Source: Flectobacillus major DSM 103
Lineage (GTDB): Bacteria; Bacteroidota; Bacteroidia; Cytophagales; Spirosomataceae
NCBI RefSeq assembly: GCF_000427405.1
Contig: NZ_KE386491.1
Location: 2,153,001 to 2,217,000, forward strand
Length of the DNA: 64,000 nucleotides
Direction: 5' to 3'
Positions 15,620 through 25,462 of this stretch are shown piece by piece. Positions within the stretch are counted from its first letter, which is position 1, and each line of letters starts with the position of its first letter. The position numbers and the translations under genes are program-made. The notes beneath the pieces are model-generated. The model was not told the DNA's origin. It worked only from the letters and a program-made list of their open reading frames with translations, and searched no databases.

Positions 15620-17524
15620 TTATTTTACTTCTTCAAACGGAACGTCTTCTGCTTGTGAAGAACCGCCGCCTGCGTTAGCTGATTGACCGGCATCGCCTGT
15701 TGGCTGTGCGGTGTCGCCACCTTGTGCATACATTTCTTGTGATGCTGCCATCCAAGCGTTGTTCAATTTTTCGAGAGAAGCATCTATTGAGGCTACGTCA
15801 CGTGATGCGTGAGCTGTTTTCAACTCTGTCAATGCTGATTCAATCGCAGATTTGTTGCCTTCCGAAAGTTTTTCGCCGTACTCTTTCAATTGTTTTTCTG
15901 TTTGGAAAATCAATGAATCAGCTTGGTTGATTTTTTCGATTTTTTCTTTTTCTGCTTTGTCTGCGGCTTCGTTTGCTTTTGCTTCTTGACGCATTTTTTC
16001 GATTTCGGCATCTGTCAATCCACTCGATGCTTCAATACGGATGTTGCTTTCTTTGCCTGTTCCTTTGTCTTTTGCCGACACATGAAGGATACCATTGGCA
16101 TCTATATCGAATGTTACTTCTACTTGTGGTACACCACGTGGTGCTGGTGGAATACCGTCGAGGTGGAAACGACCCAATGAACGGTTGTTGGCTGCCATCG
16201 GACGTTCGCCTTGTAAGATATTCAATTCTACTGAAGGTTGGTTGTCAGAAGCTGTCGAGAATGTTTCTGATTTCTTCGTAGGGATTGTTGTGTTGGCTTC
16301 AATCAATTTGGTGAATACACCACCCATAGTTTCGATACCCAACGACAACGGAATAACGTCTAGCAACAATACGTCTTTTACCTCACCTGTCAACACACCA
16401 CCTTGTACGGCTGCACCAATCGCTACAGCTTCGTCAGGGTTTACACCTTTAGATGCTTTTTTGCCCCAGAATTTCTCTACTTCTTCAACTACACGTGGAA
16501 TACGTGTTGAACCACCAACCAAGATAACTTCGTCGATGTCGGAGTTGCTGTAACCAGAGTTTTTCATGGCACGACGGCAAGGCTCTAACATTCTTTGAAT
16601 CAAAGAGTCTGCTAATTGCTCGAATTTAGCACGTGACAATGTACGAACCAAGTGCTTAGGCATACCATCTACAGGGAAGATATACGGCAAGTTGATTTCG
16701 GTAGATGCACCTGATGACAATTCGATTTTTGCTTTTTCAGCAGCTTCTTTCAAGCGTTGTAATGCCATAGCATCTTTACGCAAATCTACACCTTCGTCTT
16801 TTTTGAATTCGTCAGCCAACCATTCGATGATAACTTGGTCGAAGTCGTCACCACCCAAGTGTGTATCACCGTCGGTAGATTTTACTTCAAATACGCCATC
16901 ACCCAATTCTAAAATTGAAATATCGAATGTACCACCACCAAGGTCAAATACAGCGATTTTCATATCTTTACCACCTTTGTCCAAGCCATAAGCCAATGCT
17001 GCGGCAGTTGGTTCGTTGATGATACGTTTTACTTCCAAACCTGCAATAGCACCCGCCTCTTTGGTAGCTTGGCGTTCTGCATCGTTAAAGTAAGCTGGTA
17101 CTGTAATAACCGCTTCTGTAACTGTTTGTCCTAAATAGTCTTCAGCAGTCTGCTTCATTTTTGTTAAAATCTGAGCAGAAATTTCTTGTGGTGTATATAA
17201 ACGGTCACCAATACGAACACGTGGAGTGTCGTTTGAACCTTGTTCTACTGAATAAGCAATCGTTTTTAATTCGCTACCTACTTCCGAATAACGCTTACCC
17301 ATAAAACGCTTGATTGATGAAATCGTGTTTTTAGGGTTTGTGATAGCCTGACGTTTTGCTGGGTCACCAACTTTACGTTCTCCATTTCCGTTATCTAAAA
17401 AAGCTACGATTGAAGGTGTAGTACGACGACCTTCTGAGTTAGCGATTACGACTGGCTCGTTTCCTTCCATTACTGCAACGCAAGAGTTGGTTGTGCCTAA
17501 GTCAATACCGATAATTTTTCCCAT
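15620..17524 (-). CDS. dnaK: chaperone protein DnaK (Hsp70)
   Basis: 634-residue cytoplasmic Hsp70. Nucleotide-binding domain begins [20 protein letters not shown] (phosphate 1), with [30 protein letters not shown] (phosphate 2) and [14 protein letters not shown] (adenosine site); the linker is [19 protein letters not shown], followed by the peptide-binding sandwich and helical lid, ending [11 protein letters not shown] (the EEVK-type DnaK tail). Full length. It is encoded alone: no grpE or dnaJ neighbours in the window, as is common in Bacteroidota. Transcribed toward a strong terminator; the 442-bp upstream gap holds its promoter, with no CIRCE-like repeat seen. Confidence 0.98.
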   Translation of the reverse strand: MGKIIGIDLGTTNSCVAVMEGNEPVVIANSEGRRTTPSIVAFLDNGNGERKVGDPAKRQAITNPKNTISSIKRFMGKRYSEVGSELKTIAYSVEQGSNDTPRVRIGDRLYTPQEISAQILTKMKQTAEDYLGQTVTEAVITVPAYFNDAERQATKEAGAIAGLEVKRIINEPTAAALAYGLDKGGKDMKIAVFDLGGGTFDISILELGDGVFEVKSTDGDTHLGGDDFDQVIIEWLADEFKKDEGVDLRKDAMALQRLKEAAEKAKIELSSGASTEINLPYIFPVDGMPKHLVRTLSRAKFEQLADSLIQRMLEPCRRAMKNSGYSNSDIDEVILVGGSTRIPRVVEEVEKFWGKKASKGVNPDEAVAIGAAVQGGVLTGEVKDVLLLDVIPLSLGIETMGGVFTKLIEANTTIPTKKSETFSTASDNQPSVELNILQGERPMAANNRSLGRFHLDGIPPAPRGVPQVEVTFDIDANGILHVSAKDKGTGKESNIRIEASSGLTDAEIEKMRQEAKANEAADKAEKEKIEKINQADSLIFQTEKQLKEYGEKLSEGNKSAIESALTELKTAHASRDVASIDASLEKLNNAWMAASQEMYAQGGDTAQPTGDAGQSANAGGGSSQAEDVPFEEVK

Positions 17525-17966
17525 TGTTAGAGTGAATTAATTATTGTTAAATATCTTTTTTTGTTCCTTAAAACGGTCAAATGTTTTTAGACTCGCATGC
17601 TGAGTCTATTTGTTCTTCTTCGCTTTTCATCTGACTTCGTGTAATTATTTAACAATCATAATGCCAAGTCTATTTTGAGCTTTTTTTGCTGACAGATTGT
17701 CATAATTAGCGACATTTTATTGCCATTTTTTCGGAAAAGTCTTTGTATGTCTTTTCCAAAATGGCAGAAATAACCTTGTTTTGGCACTGACAGCTTAGAG
17801 GAATACTTCGGACAAATTGGCCTCTTGGGGCTAAAAATGGCTCTTGGTTCTTAATTTTTCTTGCTTTTTTGGTTAGATTGCCCCTTCACCGCTCTTTTAG
17901 GGCTATGGTGTTTGACCAAAATTGACTACTTTTCCAAAACTTAATGTACTTCCAAAATACTATTTC
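17525..17966. other. gene-free divergent promoter region
   Basis: 442 bp between dnaK (minus) and a dehydrogenase (plus). A hairpin AGACTC-GCATGCT-GAGTCT lies at 17589-17607, about 65 bp ahead of the dnaK start, where it might act in the leader or as an operator. Nothing coding was found; no CIRCE element (TTAGCACTC type) is visible. Confidence 0.4.
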
Positions 17967-18905
17967 ATGAAAATTTTTGTCCATACCATATTCAGTGACA
18001 CTGAAAAAGCCTATTTCAGGCAAAATTTACCTACTCGATACGAGCTTTGCTTTGGCAGTGAACTTTCGGAAGAAAACCGCAAGGAGGCGTTTCTTTCCTC
18101 TGATTTGTGTTTGGGGAATATACCTTTAGCTTGGGCTCAAGCTAATACTAGCCTACAGTGGCTACAATTACACTCGGCGGGACTCGATCCGTACCAGCAA
18201 CTAACTCTTCCTGCTTTTCCGATTACCAATCTTAAAGGCTTTTTTGGTCAGTCGGTTGCCGAAACTGCTGTAGCGGGTATTATGGCTATGTATAGGGGTA
18301 TCGACAGGCTGGCTCGTTGGCAGACTACCGAAAAATGGGTTGGTACGCCTATGCGTGCTAGTTTACATTTGTTAGAAAACGCTAAAGTAGGAATTTTGGG
18401 CGGGGGGGCTATTGGCCTAAAAACAGCCAAAATCTTAACGGGCTTCGACTGTGATATTAAAATATTTTCTAGAACTGCCAAAGGTGATAGCATTTTGAAC
18501 ATCAATACGCTTGGGCAGTTTTTGCCAGATTTGGATATTCTGGTGGCTTGTTTGCCCGAAACACAGGAAACTATCGGGCTGATTAATAAATCTTTGCTTG
18601 AACTGCTCAAACCTTCAGCTCTTTTTGTGAATGTTGGCCGTGGCTCGGCTGTAGATGAAGAGGCTCTAATTGATATTTTACAGGAAAACAAAATCTTTGG
18701 GGCGGTATTGGATGTGACAGCCACTGAACCTTTGCCTCCACACCATGTACTCTGGCAGATGCCTAATGTGCTGCTAACACAACATACTTCGGGTGGATGG
18801 GCGGAGGAGAACCTGAATAAAATCAATTTCTTTTTGGAAAATCTTCAGCGTTTTGAAAAAGGTGAGCCTTTACTCAATATGGCCAATTTAGAAAGAGGGT
18901 ATTAA
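17967..18905 (+). CDS. D-isomer-specific 2-hydroxyacid dehydrogenase family protein
   Basis: 312 residues from the ATG at 17967 (MKIFVHTIFSDTEKAYF); the open frame extends to a TTG at 17922 that adds only an untypical leader. NAD-binding motif VGILGGGAIGLKTAKIL (GxGxxG), then LVACLPETQETIGLINKSLLELLKPSALFVNVGRGSAVDEEALI with the catalytic-loop Arg/Gly and Glu region, and the catalytic His in LLTQHTSGGW. Family members reduce 2-oxoacids or oxidise D-2-hydroxyacids (glyoxylate/hydroxypyruvate-reductase-like subgroup). Exact substrate unknown. Monocistronic. Confidence 0.9.
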   Translation: MKIFVHTIFSDTEKAYFRQNLPTRYELCFGSELSEENRKEAFLSSDLCLGNIPLAWAQANTSLQWLQLHSAGLDPYQQLTLPAFPITNLKGFFGQSVAETAVAGIMAMYRGIDRLARWQTTEKWVGTPMRASLHLLENAKVGILGGGAIGLKTAKILTGFDCDIKIFSRTAKGDSILNINTLGQFLPDLDILVACLPETQETIGLINKSLLELLKPSALFVNVGRGSAVDEEALIDILQENKIFGAVLDVTATEPLPPHHVLWQMPNVLLTQHTSGGWAEENLNKINFFLENLQRFEKGEPLLNMANLERGY

Positions 18906-18992
18906 TGGTGAGTGAGTGCATTGTGAGTGAGTGTTCATTGACTTACTTATATATTGACTTTTGGACGATGGGGTTCGATATTTGCTTTGTCG

Positions 18993-19070
18993 ACATGAGT
19001 TATCCCGAATGTTGAGGTAATTTAAAATAGAGACCTATTTTTTGATCTAAATATTCGGGATAACTTATGT
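18993..19070. repeat. 78-bp palindromic element, 18-bp terminal inverted repeats
   Basis: Ends ACATGAGTTATCCCGAAT and ATTCGGGATAACTTATGT are complementary over 18 bp with a single mismatch. A related end, ATTCAGGATGACTTATGT, follows at 19196-19213 after an octamer array, and a second element with ACATGAG termini lies at 33339-33457. It is a MITE-like dispersed repeat, and may also serve as a transcription end for the dehydrogenase gene. Confidence 0.6.
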
Positions 19071-19089
19071 TTTCATATTAAATTTCAGA

Positions 19090-19200
19090 ATCACTAAATC
19101 ACTAATTCACAATTCACTAATTCACAATTCACTAATTCACAATTCACAATTCACTAAATCACTAAATCACAAATCACTAAATCACTAAATCACTAATTCA
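19090..19200. repeat. degenerate tandem array of TCACTAAA/TCACAATT octamers
   Basis: Fourteen TCAC cores at roughly 8-bp spacing (AATCACTA, ATTCACTA and ATTCACAA variants) fill about 105 bp. Isolated related bits occur at 31655-31673 and 33430-33440. Non-coding, low-complexity, enclosed by copies of the ACAT-AG-TATCC end sequence. Confidence 0.7.
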
Positions 19201-19246
19201 GGATGACTTATGTTATTGACGTTATCTTTTCTGCAAAAAATCCTGT

Positions 19247-20215
19247 TTAAAAAAGACCTATTTTTTGCATTAGCTTTGTTGACATTTTGGACTTGCTAGA
19301 AATATACCGAACACTTGCTCCAAAATAGGGGGCGGTTGAAGGGGTAAATGAATCAATGTTGTCGCCTGAGGCATTGAAATACCTCAACTGACGAAACGTG
19401 ACAAGTCCGCCTTCTAACGACACATTGAATACCTTTAAAATATGGGCATTGGCCGACACCGTAAATTTGATATGTTGGTAGTTTTCTTTGCGAGGGAGTT
19501 TTTCATTGAAGGCTATATCCTGAAAACCTCCGCTAAACCCACCCAAAACCGCATTTCCACTTACATTGAACCATTCGTTTATTTTGCGAATACCGTTTAC
19601 CTGAAATGGCAAAATACCCGAAATACGCCAATCTGAATTTATCTTTTTGTTGAACCCAAAAATAGGAATGAGTCTAAAACGCTGGTTATACACTACTACC
19701 GTTCCGTAGAGAAGCTGAGAGTTTAAACCAAAAATCCGCATACGGGCTACGCCGCCCCACATATAGGGTTGTGGCGAAAAAAAGGTTTCGTTCGACTCGG
19801 TAACGCCCAAACCTCCACCATAAAGCCAAAATTTGTCGCGCAAACTTGCCTTTAGCTGAATAACTCCCACCGAAGCCGTTTTAAAACCACCAGTAGGCGT
19901 TTCTTTATTGTCGATAGTAGTATTTATTTGGGCTAAATTGGCTACCAAAAAAGTATGCTTTGCCTGAATATCCCATTTTTTACCAATACCAATACCTACA
20001 TTCAGGTCGGTGCTAAGTGGTACAAAACCCAATATTGAACTACGAGTAAGGCCGTATTCGTGCAAACCGTCATAGCCTACACTCGGAATCGCCTCGGTTT
20101 TGAGGGTAATATTGGGATAAAAAATCTGACTCAACGAGTTATTTTGAGCTTCTGATTGATAATAAGAAATTAATAAAGCAACAATCACCAAGATTTTGTT
20201 CTGTGTGGTAGTCAT
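19247..20215 (-). CDS. secreted beta-barrel-like hypothetical protein
   Basis: 322 residues with an N-terminal signal segment (KILVIVALLISYYQSEAQ). The rest alternates polar and hydrophobic residues with many aromatic strand ends (GKKWDIQAKHTFLVANLAQI, LRDKFWLYGGGLGVTE, RMRIFGLNSQLLYGTVVVYNQRFRLIPIFGFN, FTVSANAHILKVFNVSLEGG), the pattern of an outer-membrane beta barrel. Many Bacteroidota encode unnamed barrels of this type; transport or adhesion role cannot be told. It stands alone between a repeat region and a divergent lipoprotein gene. Confidence 0.6.
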   Translation of the reverse strand: MTTTQNKILVIVALLISYYQSEAQNNSLSQIFYPNITLKTEAIPSVGYDGLHEYGLTRSSILGFVPLSTDLNVGIGIGKKWDIQAKHTFLVANLAQINTTIDNKETPTGGFKTASVGVIQLKASLRDKFWLYGGGLGVTESNETFFSPQPYMWGGVARMRIFGLNSQLLYGTVVVYNQRFRLIPIFGFNKKINSDWRISGILPFQVNGIRKINEWFNVSGNAVLGGFSGGFQDIAFNEKLPRKENYQHIKFTVSANAHILKVFNVSLEGGLVTFRQLRYFNASGDNIDSFTPSTAPYFGASVRYISSKSKMSTKLMQKIGLF

Positions 20216-20340
20216 AGGTATTTTTTTTATTCTGGAAACGCTTTTGACGTTTAAAAAGTATACGCAGTTATTTCTGGTTTTCCCAGAATTATATTTTAGC
20301 TTTACGCAGTATATCGTATCTATCTAATTTTAACCTATCT

Positions 20341-20799
20341 ATGAAACCCCTCCGCATCGCATTTTTGTTCCTATTTGCCTGGCTAATAAGCTCTTGCAGT
20401 AAATGTAAAGACATAGCTTGCTTTTCACCTCCAGCCTCTTTTCGTTGTAAAGTTCTAAATACTAAAAACGAAAATATTAGCTCAAAAACACCATACTCAC
20501 TTCGTTATACCAGCAAGGGCGTTGCTAAAACGATTGACCTAAGACTTGTTACGCCAAACACAGGAGAGGCTTTTTTGAGTACCGACGAAATCGGTTGGCT
20601 GAGTGCAGGCAATGAAAAAATCACCAACTATATACTTCTGTCGGGCGAAAGCCAAATTGGAACACTGACCTATGTCAATCAGCATCTTGATGACGATTGT
20701 TGTTCGTTTTATAAAACAAGTCAAATTTTGTTCAATAGTACATCTGTCCTAGAAAACCTCGACGCTGATTATTGTTATTTATTGATTATCAAGCCATAA
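20341..20799 (+). CDS. hypothetical lipoprotein
   Basis: 152 residues with a lipobox (FAWLISSC, lipid-carrying Cys about residue 19) and five further Cys in the mature part (CKDIACF, FRC, DDDCCSF, DYC). A beta-rich domain (TPYSLRYTSKGVAKTIDLRLVTPNTGEAFLS; NYILLSGESQIGTLTYVN) follows. Unrecognised family. It precedes the HAD phosphatase gene by about 100 bp on the same strand, but no functional link is apparent. Confidence 0.65.
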   Translation: MKPLRIAFLFLFAWLISSCSKCKDIACFSPPASFRCKVLNTKNENISSKTPYSLRYTSKGVAKTIDLRLVTPNTGEAFLSTDEIGWLSAGNEKITNYILLSGESQIGTLTYVNQHLDDDCCSFYKTSQILFNSTSVLENLDADYCYLLIIKP

Positions 20800-20901
20800 A
20801 TTGGGCTTATTCAAGCAATAATTGTGTAATAAAAGGAATCTTCTTCTGAACTTATTGGGGGTATTTTTTTGCCTATATTTTTGTAAAAAAAGTATATCCC
20901 G

Positions 20902-21717
20902 ATGAAATATAAAATGTTAGTGTTGGACATGGACGACACACTTCTGACAGATGACCATATCATTTCTGAGAAAAACAAAACCATGATTCGCCAAGCCCAA
21001 GAAATGGGCGTTTATGTAGTATTGGCCTCTGGCCGACCTACACCCGCTATGATTTCGTATGCCAAAGATTTAGACTTGCCTGCGTTTGGTTCGTATATTT
21101 TGGCCTATAACGGGGCGGTGATTATTGAGATGAAAACGGAGGAAGTGCTATTTGAGCAAAGTATTAGTCAAGAGCATATCCATGAATTATATGATTTTAG
21201 CGTAGCCAACAATGTCCATTTGATTACCTATCTCGACGGAGCAATCATTGCCTCTTCCGAGTCGGAATATATTGATATTGAGGCTCAGCTCACAGGAATG
21301 CCTTTGGTAAAAGTAACTGATTTTAAGAAAGCCGTTCAGAAGCCTGCTGTAAAATGTATTATGCTTGCAGAACCTACCTATTTGCAAGAAGTAGGCGAAA
21401 AGCTCAAAGCTCAGATAACTCATAAAAGTATTACTACGTCGAAGCCTTTTTTCTTAGAAATTATGCAAAAGGGAATTGACAAAGCGGCAAGCTTGGCTCG
21501 ATTAGCTCAAAAGCTAAATATTACTGCCGAAGAAATTATTGCAGTAGGCAATGCCAACAACGACCTCAGTATGATTGAATATGCAGGCTTGGGGGTTTGG
21601 GTAGATAATGTAACACCCGAGCTACGTGATAAAGCCAATGTAATTGTTGCTTCCAACAACAACGATGGCGTAGCAGAAGTAATAGAACGCTTTATTTTGG
21701 AAGGCGAACTCGTTTAG
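20902..21717 (+). CDS. Cof-type HAD-superfamily phosphatase
   Basis: 271 residues, the Cof/HAD-IIB subgroup that dephosphorylates sugar phosphates, nucleotides or cofactors such as FMN and pyridoxal phosphate. Motif I VLDMDDTLL (nucleophile Asp and general acid Asp), motif II VVLASGRPT (Thr/Ser plus GRP), motif III Lys in KGIDKAASLARLAQKLNI, and motif IV VGNANNDLSMIEYAGLGVWVDN. Motif IV has GNANND where GDxxND is usual, so the first metal-coordinating Asp is Asn while the second is kept; the following AMGNA is WVDN. Activity may differ from standard Cof enzymes. Ends at a bidirectional terminator. Confidence 0.92.
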   Translation: MKYKMLVLDMDDTLLTDDHIISEKNKTMIRQAQEMGVYVVLASGRPTPAMISYAKDLDLPAFGSYILAYNGAVIIEMKTEEVLFEQSISQEHIHELYDFSVANNVHLITYLDGAIIASSESEYIDIEAQLTGMPLVKVTDFKKAVQKPAVKCIMLAEPTYLQEVGEKLKAQITHKSITTSKPFFLEIMQKGIDKAASLARLAQKLNITAEEIIAVGNANNDLSMIEYAGLGVWVDNVTPELRDKANVIVASNNNDGVAEVIERFILEGELV

Positions 21718-21728
21718 GGTTTATCCAT

Positions 21729-21779
21729 AAAAAGGTAATAGCCTGATAGCAATATAGTTGTATTGGTTATTACCTTTTT
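21729..21779. terminator. bidirectional terminator between HAD and XdhC genes
   Basis: AAAAAGGTAATA (21729-21740) pairs perfectly with TATTACCTTTTT (21768-21779). T runs follow on both strands, fitting the convergent genes on either side. Confidence 0.8.
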
Positions 21780-21796
21780 GTATCAATATTTATAAC

Positions 21797-22906
21797 CTAT
21801 TCATAAATTGGTTTTTTGCGCAAGCGTAAACGGCCACCGTCACGCTTGGCAAAAAATGCCCGTATTTCTGCCACAATCGAAATAGCGATTTCTTCGGGGG
21901 TATTTGCTCCGATGTCCAAGCCAACAGGTGTGGCTATTCGCTGAAGCTCTTGCTCAGAGAAAAAACGACCCTCTTCGTTCAATTTTGTAAACATTTTGTC
22001 GGTACGCTTTTTGGGGCCAAGCATACCAATATAAGGAATAGGGGTATCTATAAAGTACCGAAGATTGCCAAAATCAGTTTCATAATCATGAGCCATTAGC
22101 AAAGCCACCGTAAAAACGTCGATAGCTACTTGATGTCCGTTCTCTTTGGCAATAACAGCGTCTGCTAGCTCAAATAACGACTTATGTACCTTCAATGGAT
22201 TACAAACTACCGAAACCTTCCAGCCTACTTCTTTGGCAATTTTTACCATTGGATAAATATCATAATTGCCTCCATATACCAACAAATGCGTTGCAGGAAC
22301 AAGCACCTCCACAAATATAGTAACCCGCTCTCCTGTTGCTAGCTCAAAACTATAACTCTTTGATTTCGTTAAACTTAATACTTCATCTATAGCCGTTATC
22401 ACTTCCAAAGCAAGAGATTTATCAGGAAATTTTGCCTTAAAGCTATCTTCATTGTCGTAGCGAAATACCTGCCCCAATACTAAGCCAGGATGCTGCGATT
22501 CGGTAACAGTAAGTAAAATAGAAGGTAGCCGTTTTTCAATAATATCTTCGAGTACCCTTACAGGATTTTCGGTGTTATTGGCATCTAAAGGACTGAGTAA
22601 TACATCGATAATACCATTACAACCCAAGCCAACCCCAATCTGGTAGGGGTCGTCGTCGGTGGTATCGTAAGTAACAATAGTAGCTTTTTGTTGAGCCATG
22701 GCCAATCTTGCCCTTTTCAAAGCATCGCCCTCCAAGCACCCGCCACTAATCCCTCCTATCCATTCACCTGCATCAGTCACCAGCATTCTGGCACCAGTTC
22801 GGCGATACGACGACCCTTCTACCCTAACAACGGTTGCTAAAGCTGCCTTTTTTACCTGAAAATCTATCTGTTTATATGCTTCAACAATGGCTTTTATCTC
22901 TTTCAT
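21797..22906 (-). CDS. XdhC/CoxI-family protein (molybdenum-cofactor maturation)
   Basis: 369 residues. N-terminal XdhC_CoxI domain with EGSSYRRTGARMLVTDAGEWIGGISGGCLEGD (G-S-x-Y-R-x-x-G-A and GGCLE motifs), and a C-terminal Rossmann-like XdhC domain starting at about 205 (THLLVYGGNYDIYPMVKIAKEVGWKVSVV) and ending GMLGPKKRTDKM...GLDIGANTPEEIAISIVAEI. XdhC binds molybdopterin, has it sulfurated and inserts it into xanthine-dehydrogenase-type hydroxylases. No such enzyme is encoded in the window, so its client lies elsewhere. Note GGNYD in place of the more usual GAGxD at the Rossmann loop. Confidence 0.9.
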   Translation of the reverse strand: MKEIKAIVEAYKQIDFQVKKAALATVVRVEGSSYRRTGARMLVTDAGEWIGGISGGCLEGDALKRARLAMAQQKATIVTYDTTDDDPYQIGVGLGCNGIIDVLLSPLDANNTENPVRVLEDIIEKRLPSILLTVTESQHPGLVLGQVFRYDNEDSFKAKFPDKSLALEVITAIDEVLSLTKSKSYSFELATGERVTIFVEVLVPATHLLVYGGNYDIYPMVKIAKEVGWKVSVVCNPLKVHKSLFELADAVIAKENGHQVAIDVFTVALLMAHDYETDFGNLRYFIDTPIPYIGMLGPKKRTDKMFTKLNEEGRFFSEQELQRIATPVGLDIGANTPEEIAISIVAEIRAFFAKRDGGRLRLRKKPIYE

Positions 22907-23138
22907 TCAGTCAGAATAATAAATATGTTCATAAGATTATTTGCCAAATGTAACCGCTTATTCTGATTTTTTCAAACGAATTTCACACATTACTAATGTT
23001 ATATTAATCGTGCAAAATAGGCTATTTTACTAACTTGAAGTATTAGTTGCCAATAGGTGTGTATTCTGACTTTTTTTCTATTATCATTCCATAAATTGCT
23101 GTTTGTGTTATTATCTGTCTGAATTTTTATGATTTTCT

Positions 23139-23168
23139 ATTAGCAAACGAATAGACTCGTTTGCTAAT
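23139..23168 (-). terminator. terminator downstream of the GH92 operon
   Basis: ATTAGCAAACGA (23139-23150) and TCGTTTGCTAAT (23157-23168) form a perfect 12-bp stem with a 6-nt loop, about 36 bp after the GH92 stop. The T-rich tract after the stem is short, so termination is likely but not certain. Confidence 0.65.
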
Positions 23169-23203
23169 GGAAAACCCTTTATGATTACATTATTTTCAAT
23201 CGT

Positions 23204-25459
23204 TTATTTTCCCCACTTTTCATTAGGTTTAGTTCCCATTTTGAAGACGAGCGTACCTCCTTGTAATATTTGCTGATGTGTGAGCAAATACTTATTATAT
23301 GGGACTCCGTTGAGGGTAGCAGATTGTATATAAGGGGCATTTTCGGTATTGCCGATTGTCTTTATCGTAAACTTTTTACCATTGGGCAACGACAAACTTA
23401 TTTCATCAAATAAAGGACTGCCTAATACATAATTGGGCGTACCTGGGCAAACAGGATAATAGCCCATCATACTAAATACAAGCCAAGCAGACATTTGTCC
23501 GCCGTCCTCATTGCCGCTCAAACCACCTGCCGAAGTATCGTATTCTTCTCTAATAATTTCACGAATCTGCTTTTGGGTTTTCCAAGCTTGGCCAGCATAA
23601 GGGTACAAATAGGCAATTTGGTTGTTGGGTTCGTTGCCATGCCAGTAATACCCTTGCTCGAATAAAGTATCGAGTTTTTCTATAAATCGTTTTTTTCCGC
23701 CAATATGATTGATAAGTCCTTGTACATCGTGTGGTACATAAAAAGTATATTGTGCAGGCGAGCCTTCGGTAATAAAGCTAGCTCGTTGGGCAAATGGGTC
23801 AGACTTTTCGAGCCATTTGCCATTGGCGTAGCGTCCTCTGGCATAACCACTCATGGGTTCTATTACATTTTTGTAGTTTTGTGCTCTTGCATTTAAGGCT
23901 AGATAGTCGCTTTGTTTACCTAATTTTTGGGCAACTTGTCCTAATACAAAATCGTCGTAGGCATACTCTAAGGTACGAGATACTTGCTCTCGTTTATGAA
24001 ATGCTTGCCAAACAGAATCTTCTAAAGGAATATAATTGTACTGTAAATACGATGCCAAAGCCCGACGACCTTTGCCCTCTTCGTAGCTTTTGGCATTGGT
24101 ATTTACATCAAAGGCATTCTTACGCATATATATATACGCTGTATTAATATCAAAGCCTTTGATACCTTTCAAATAGGCATCGCCAATGGCTGCAATAGCG
24201 TGGTCGCCTATCATAGCGGCGGTATAATGGTTCCAGCATGGAAAAGTCGGTAGCCACGTACCTTGCTCGGCCTTTTTGACCAACGACTGCATCATATCGG
24301 CAGTTTGTCGAGGTTCTAATAAGGTATGTAAAGGGTGTACCGCCCGATAGGTATCCCATAGGTTGTAGTCTTCATAATAATCAAATCCTTGGGCATATTC
24401 TATTTTGGCCCCACCTGCAAACTGCGGATAAGCCCCGTCAATATCTGAGAATACCCTTGGCGTAAGCTTGGCATGGTACAAGGCGGTATAAAATAGTTGC
24501 TTGTCGTCTTCACGGCCTTTTAGAGTAATTTTGCCTAAAGATTGATTCCAAATATTGGCTGTATTGGTTTGGACTTTTTCAAAATCCCAATCGGTAATTT
24601 CAGTATCCAGATTTTTTCGAGCTCCTGCTATACTTGAAAACGATGTTCCTATTTTTACTTTTACTGATTGAGTATTAAATTTTAGGAATGCTCCTACTTT
24701 TTCTTTTTTGCCAGTACCTTGTACGGCTGTCGACTTTGGAGAGATAGCGTCGTTGAGCCAAGTACCAAAATCTTGAAAATCCTGTTCAAATTTTACAACA
24801 AAATAGCCACTAAATCCTGCGGGTTGTCCCAAACCTTGGTAAATTCTGTGAACAGGGTTATAGCCTACTATTTCTTTTTTTTCTGGAAAAATCTGAATAA
24901 AACCTTCTCCTTCGTCTGAATTAGGTTCTATTAACACATAGTTGTCGTTGGTACTATTGAAGGTGAATTTTAAAAACCCAGAACGACAAGTAGCGGTCAT
25001 TTCGGCTTTGATTTTGCTTTCTATTAGCTCTACTTTATAATATGAAGGTTTTACGATTTCTTTTTTTCTATCAAAACTTTCACCTCTTTTTACGGGGTCA
25101 GTTTGTAAATGCCCCGACATTGGCATAACCGTGAGGCTTCCATAATCTTGGACACAACTACCATTCATCCAGTGAGTGCCTCGAAAACCCTGAATTTTGG
25201 TATCGTTATAATAAAAAGGAGGAATACATTTTTGTTCGGTAGCACGGGTTTGAGGTGTCCAAGTGGTCATACCTTGTGGTACACCGATAGCTGGAACAAT
25301 TTGCCCCTTGGTTTCAGAACCAGCTTCGCTGTGTTTCTGTGCACTTTTTGTAGTGCTTGGGGCAGACCCTACCAATGGATTGACATAATCCATTGGTTTT
25401 TTTTGGGCAAAACTCCCTAAAGGAAGTAACAAAACGAGAAGAATTTTTTTATCAATCAT
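23204..25459 (-). CDS. GH92 alpha-mannosidase
   Basis: 751 residues with a signal peptide (LLVLLLPLGSFAQ), full length for GH92. The N-terminal domain has MDYVNPLVG, IVPAIGVPQGMTTWTPQT and FRGTHWMNGSCVQDYGSLTVMPM; the (alpha/alpha)6 catalytic domain has LYHAKLTPRVFSD, YEDYNLWDTYRAVHPL and GLSGNEDGGQMSAWLVFSMMGYYPVCPG, which carries the catalytic Glu of GNED. GH92 enzymes are Ca2+-dependent exo-alpha-mannosidases acting on N-glycan or mannan linkages (1,2, 1,3 or 1,4). Last gene of an operon, starting 3 bp after the GH89 gene. Confidence 0.95.
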   Translation of the reverse strand: MIDKKILLVLLLPLGSFAQKKPMDYVNPLVGSAPSTTKSAQKHSEAGSETKGQIVPAIGVPQGMTTWTPQTRATEQKCIPPFYYNDTKIQGFRGTHWMNGSCVQDYGSLTVMPMSGHLQTDPVKRGESFDRKKEIVKPSYYKVELIESKIKAEMTATCRSGFLKFTFNSTNDNYVLIEPNSDEGEGFIQIFPEKKEIVGYNPVHRIYQGLGQPAGFSGYFVVKFEQDFQDFGTWLNDAISPKSTAVQGTGKKEKVGAFLKFNTQSVKVKIGTSFSSIAGARKNLDTEITDWDFEKVQTNTANIWNQSLGKITLKGREDDKQLFYTALYHAKLTPRVFSDIDGAYPQFAGGAKIEYAQGFDYYEDYNLWDTYRAVHPLHTLLEPRQTADMMQSLVKKAEQGTWLPTFPCWNHYTAAMIGDHAIAAIGDAYLKGIKGFDINTAYIYMRKNAFDVNTNAKSYEEGKGRRALASYLQYNYIPLEDSVWQAFHKREQVSRTLEYAYDDFVLGQVAQKLGKQSDYLALNARAQNYKNVIEPMSGYARGRYANGKWLEKSDPFAQRASFITEGSPAQYTFYVPHDVQGLINHIGGKKRFIEKLDTLFEQGYYWHGNEPNNQIAYLYPYAGQAWKTQKQIREIIREEYDTSAGGLSGNEDGGQMSAWLVFSMMGYYPVCPGTPNYVLGSPLFDEISLSLPNGKKFTIKTIGNTENAPYIQSATLNGVPYNKYLLTHQQILQGGTLVFKMGTKPNEKWGK

Positions 25460-25462
25460 TTT

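Noticed and set aside
16095-16553. 152-residue plus-strand open frame
   Set aside because: Antisense shadow of dnaK, rich in Ser/Thr/Pro as expected from the opposite strand of a conserved gene.
17525-17966. CIRCE heat-shock operator upstream of dnaK
   Set aside because: No TTAGCACTC-N9-GAGTGCTAA-like repeat is present; only a short AGACTC/GAGTCT hairpin.
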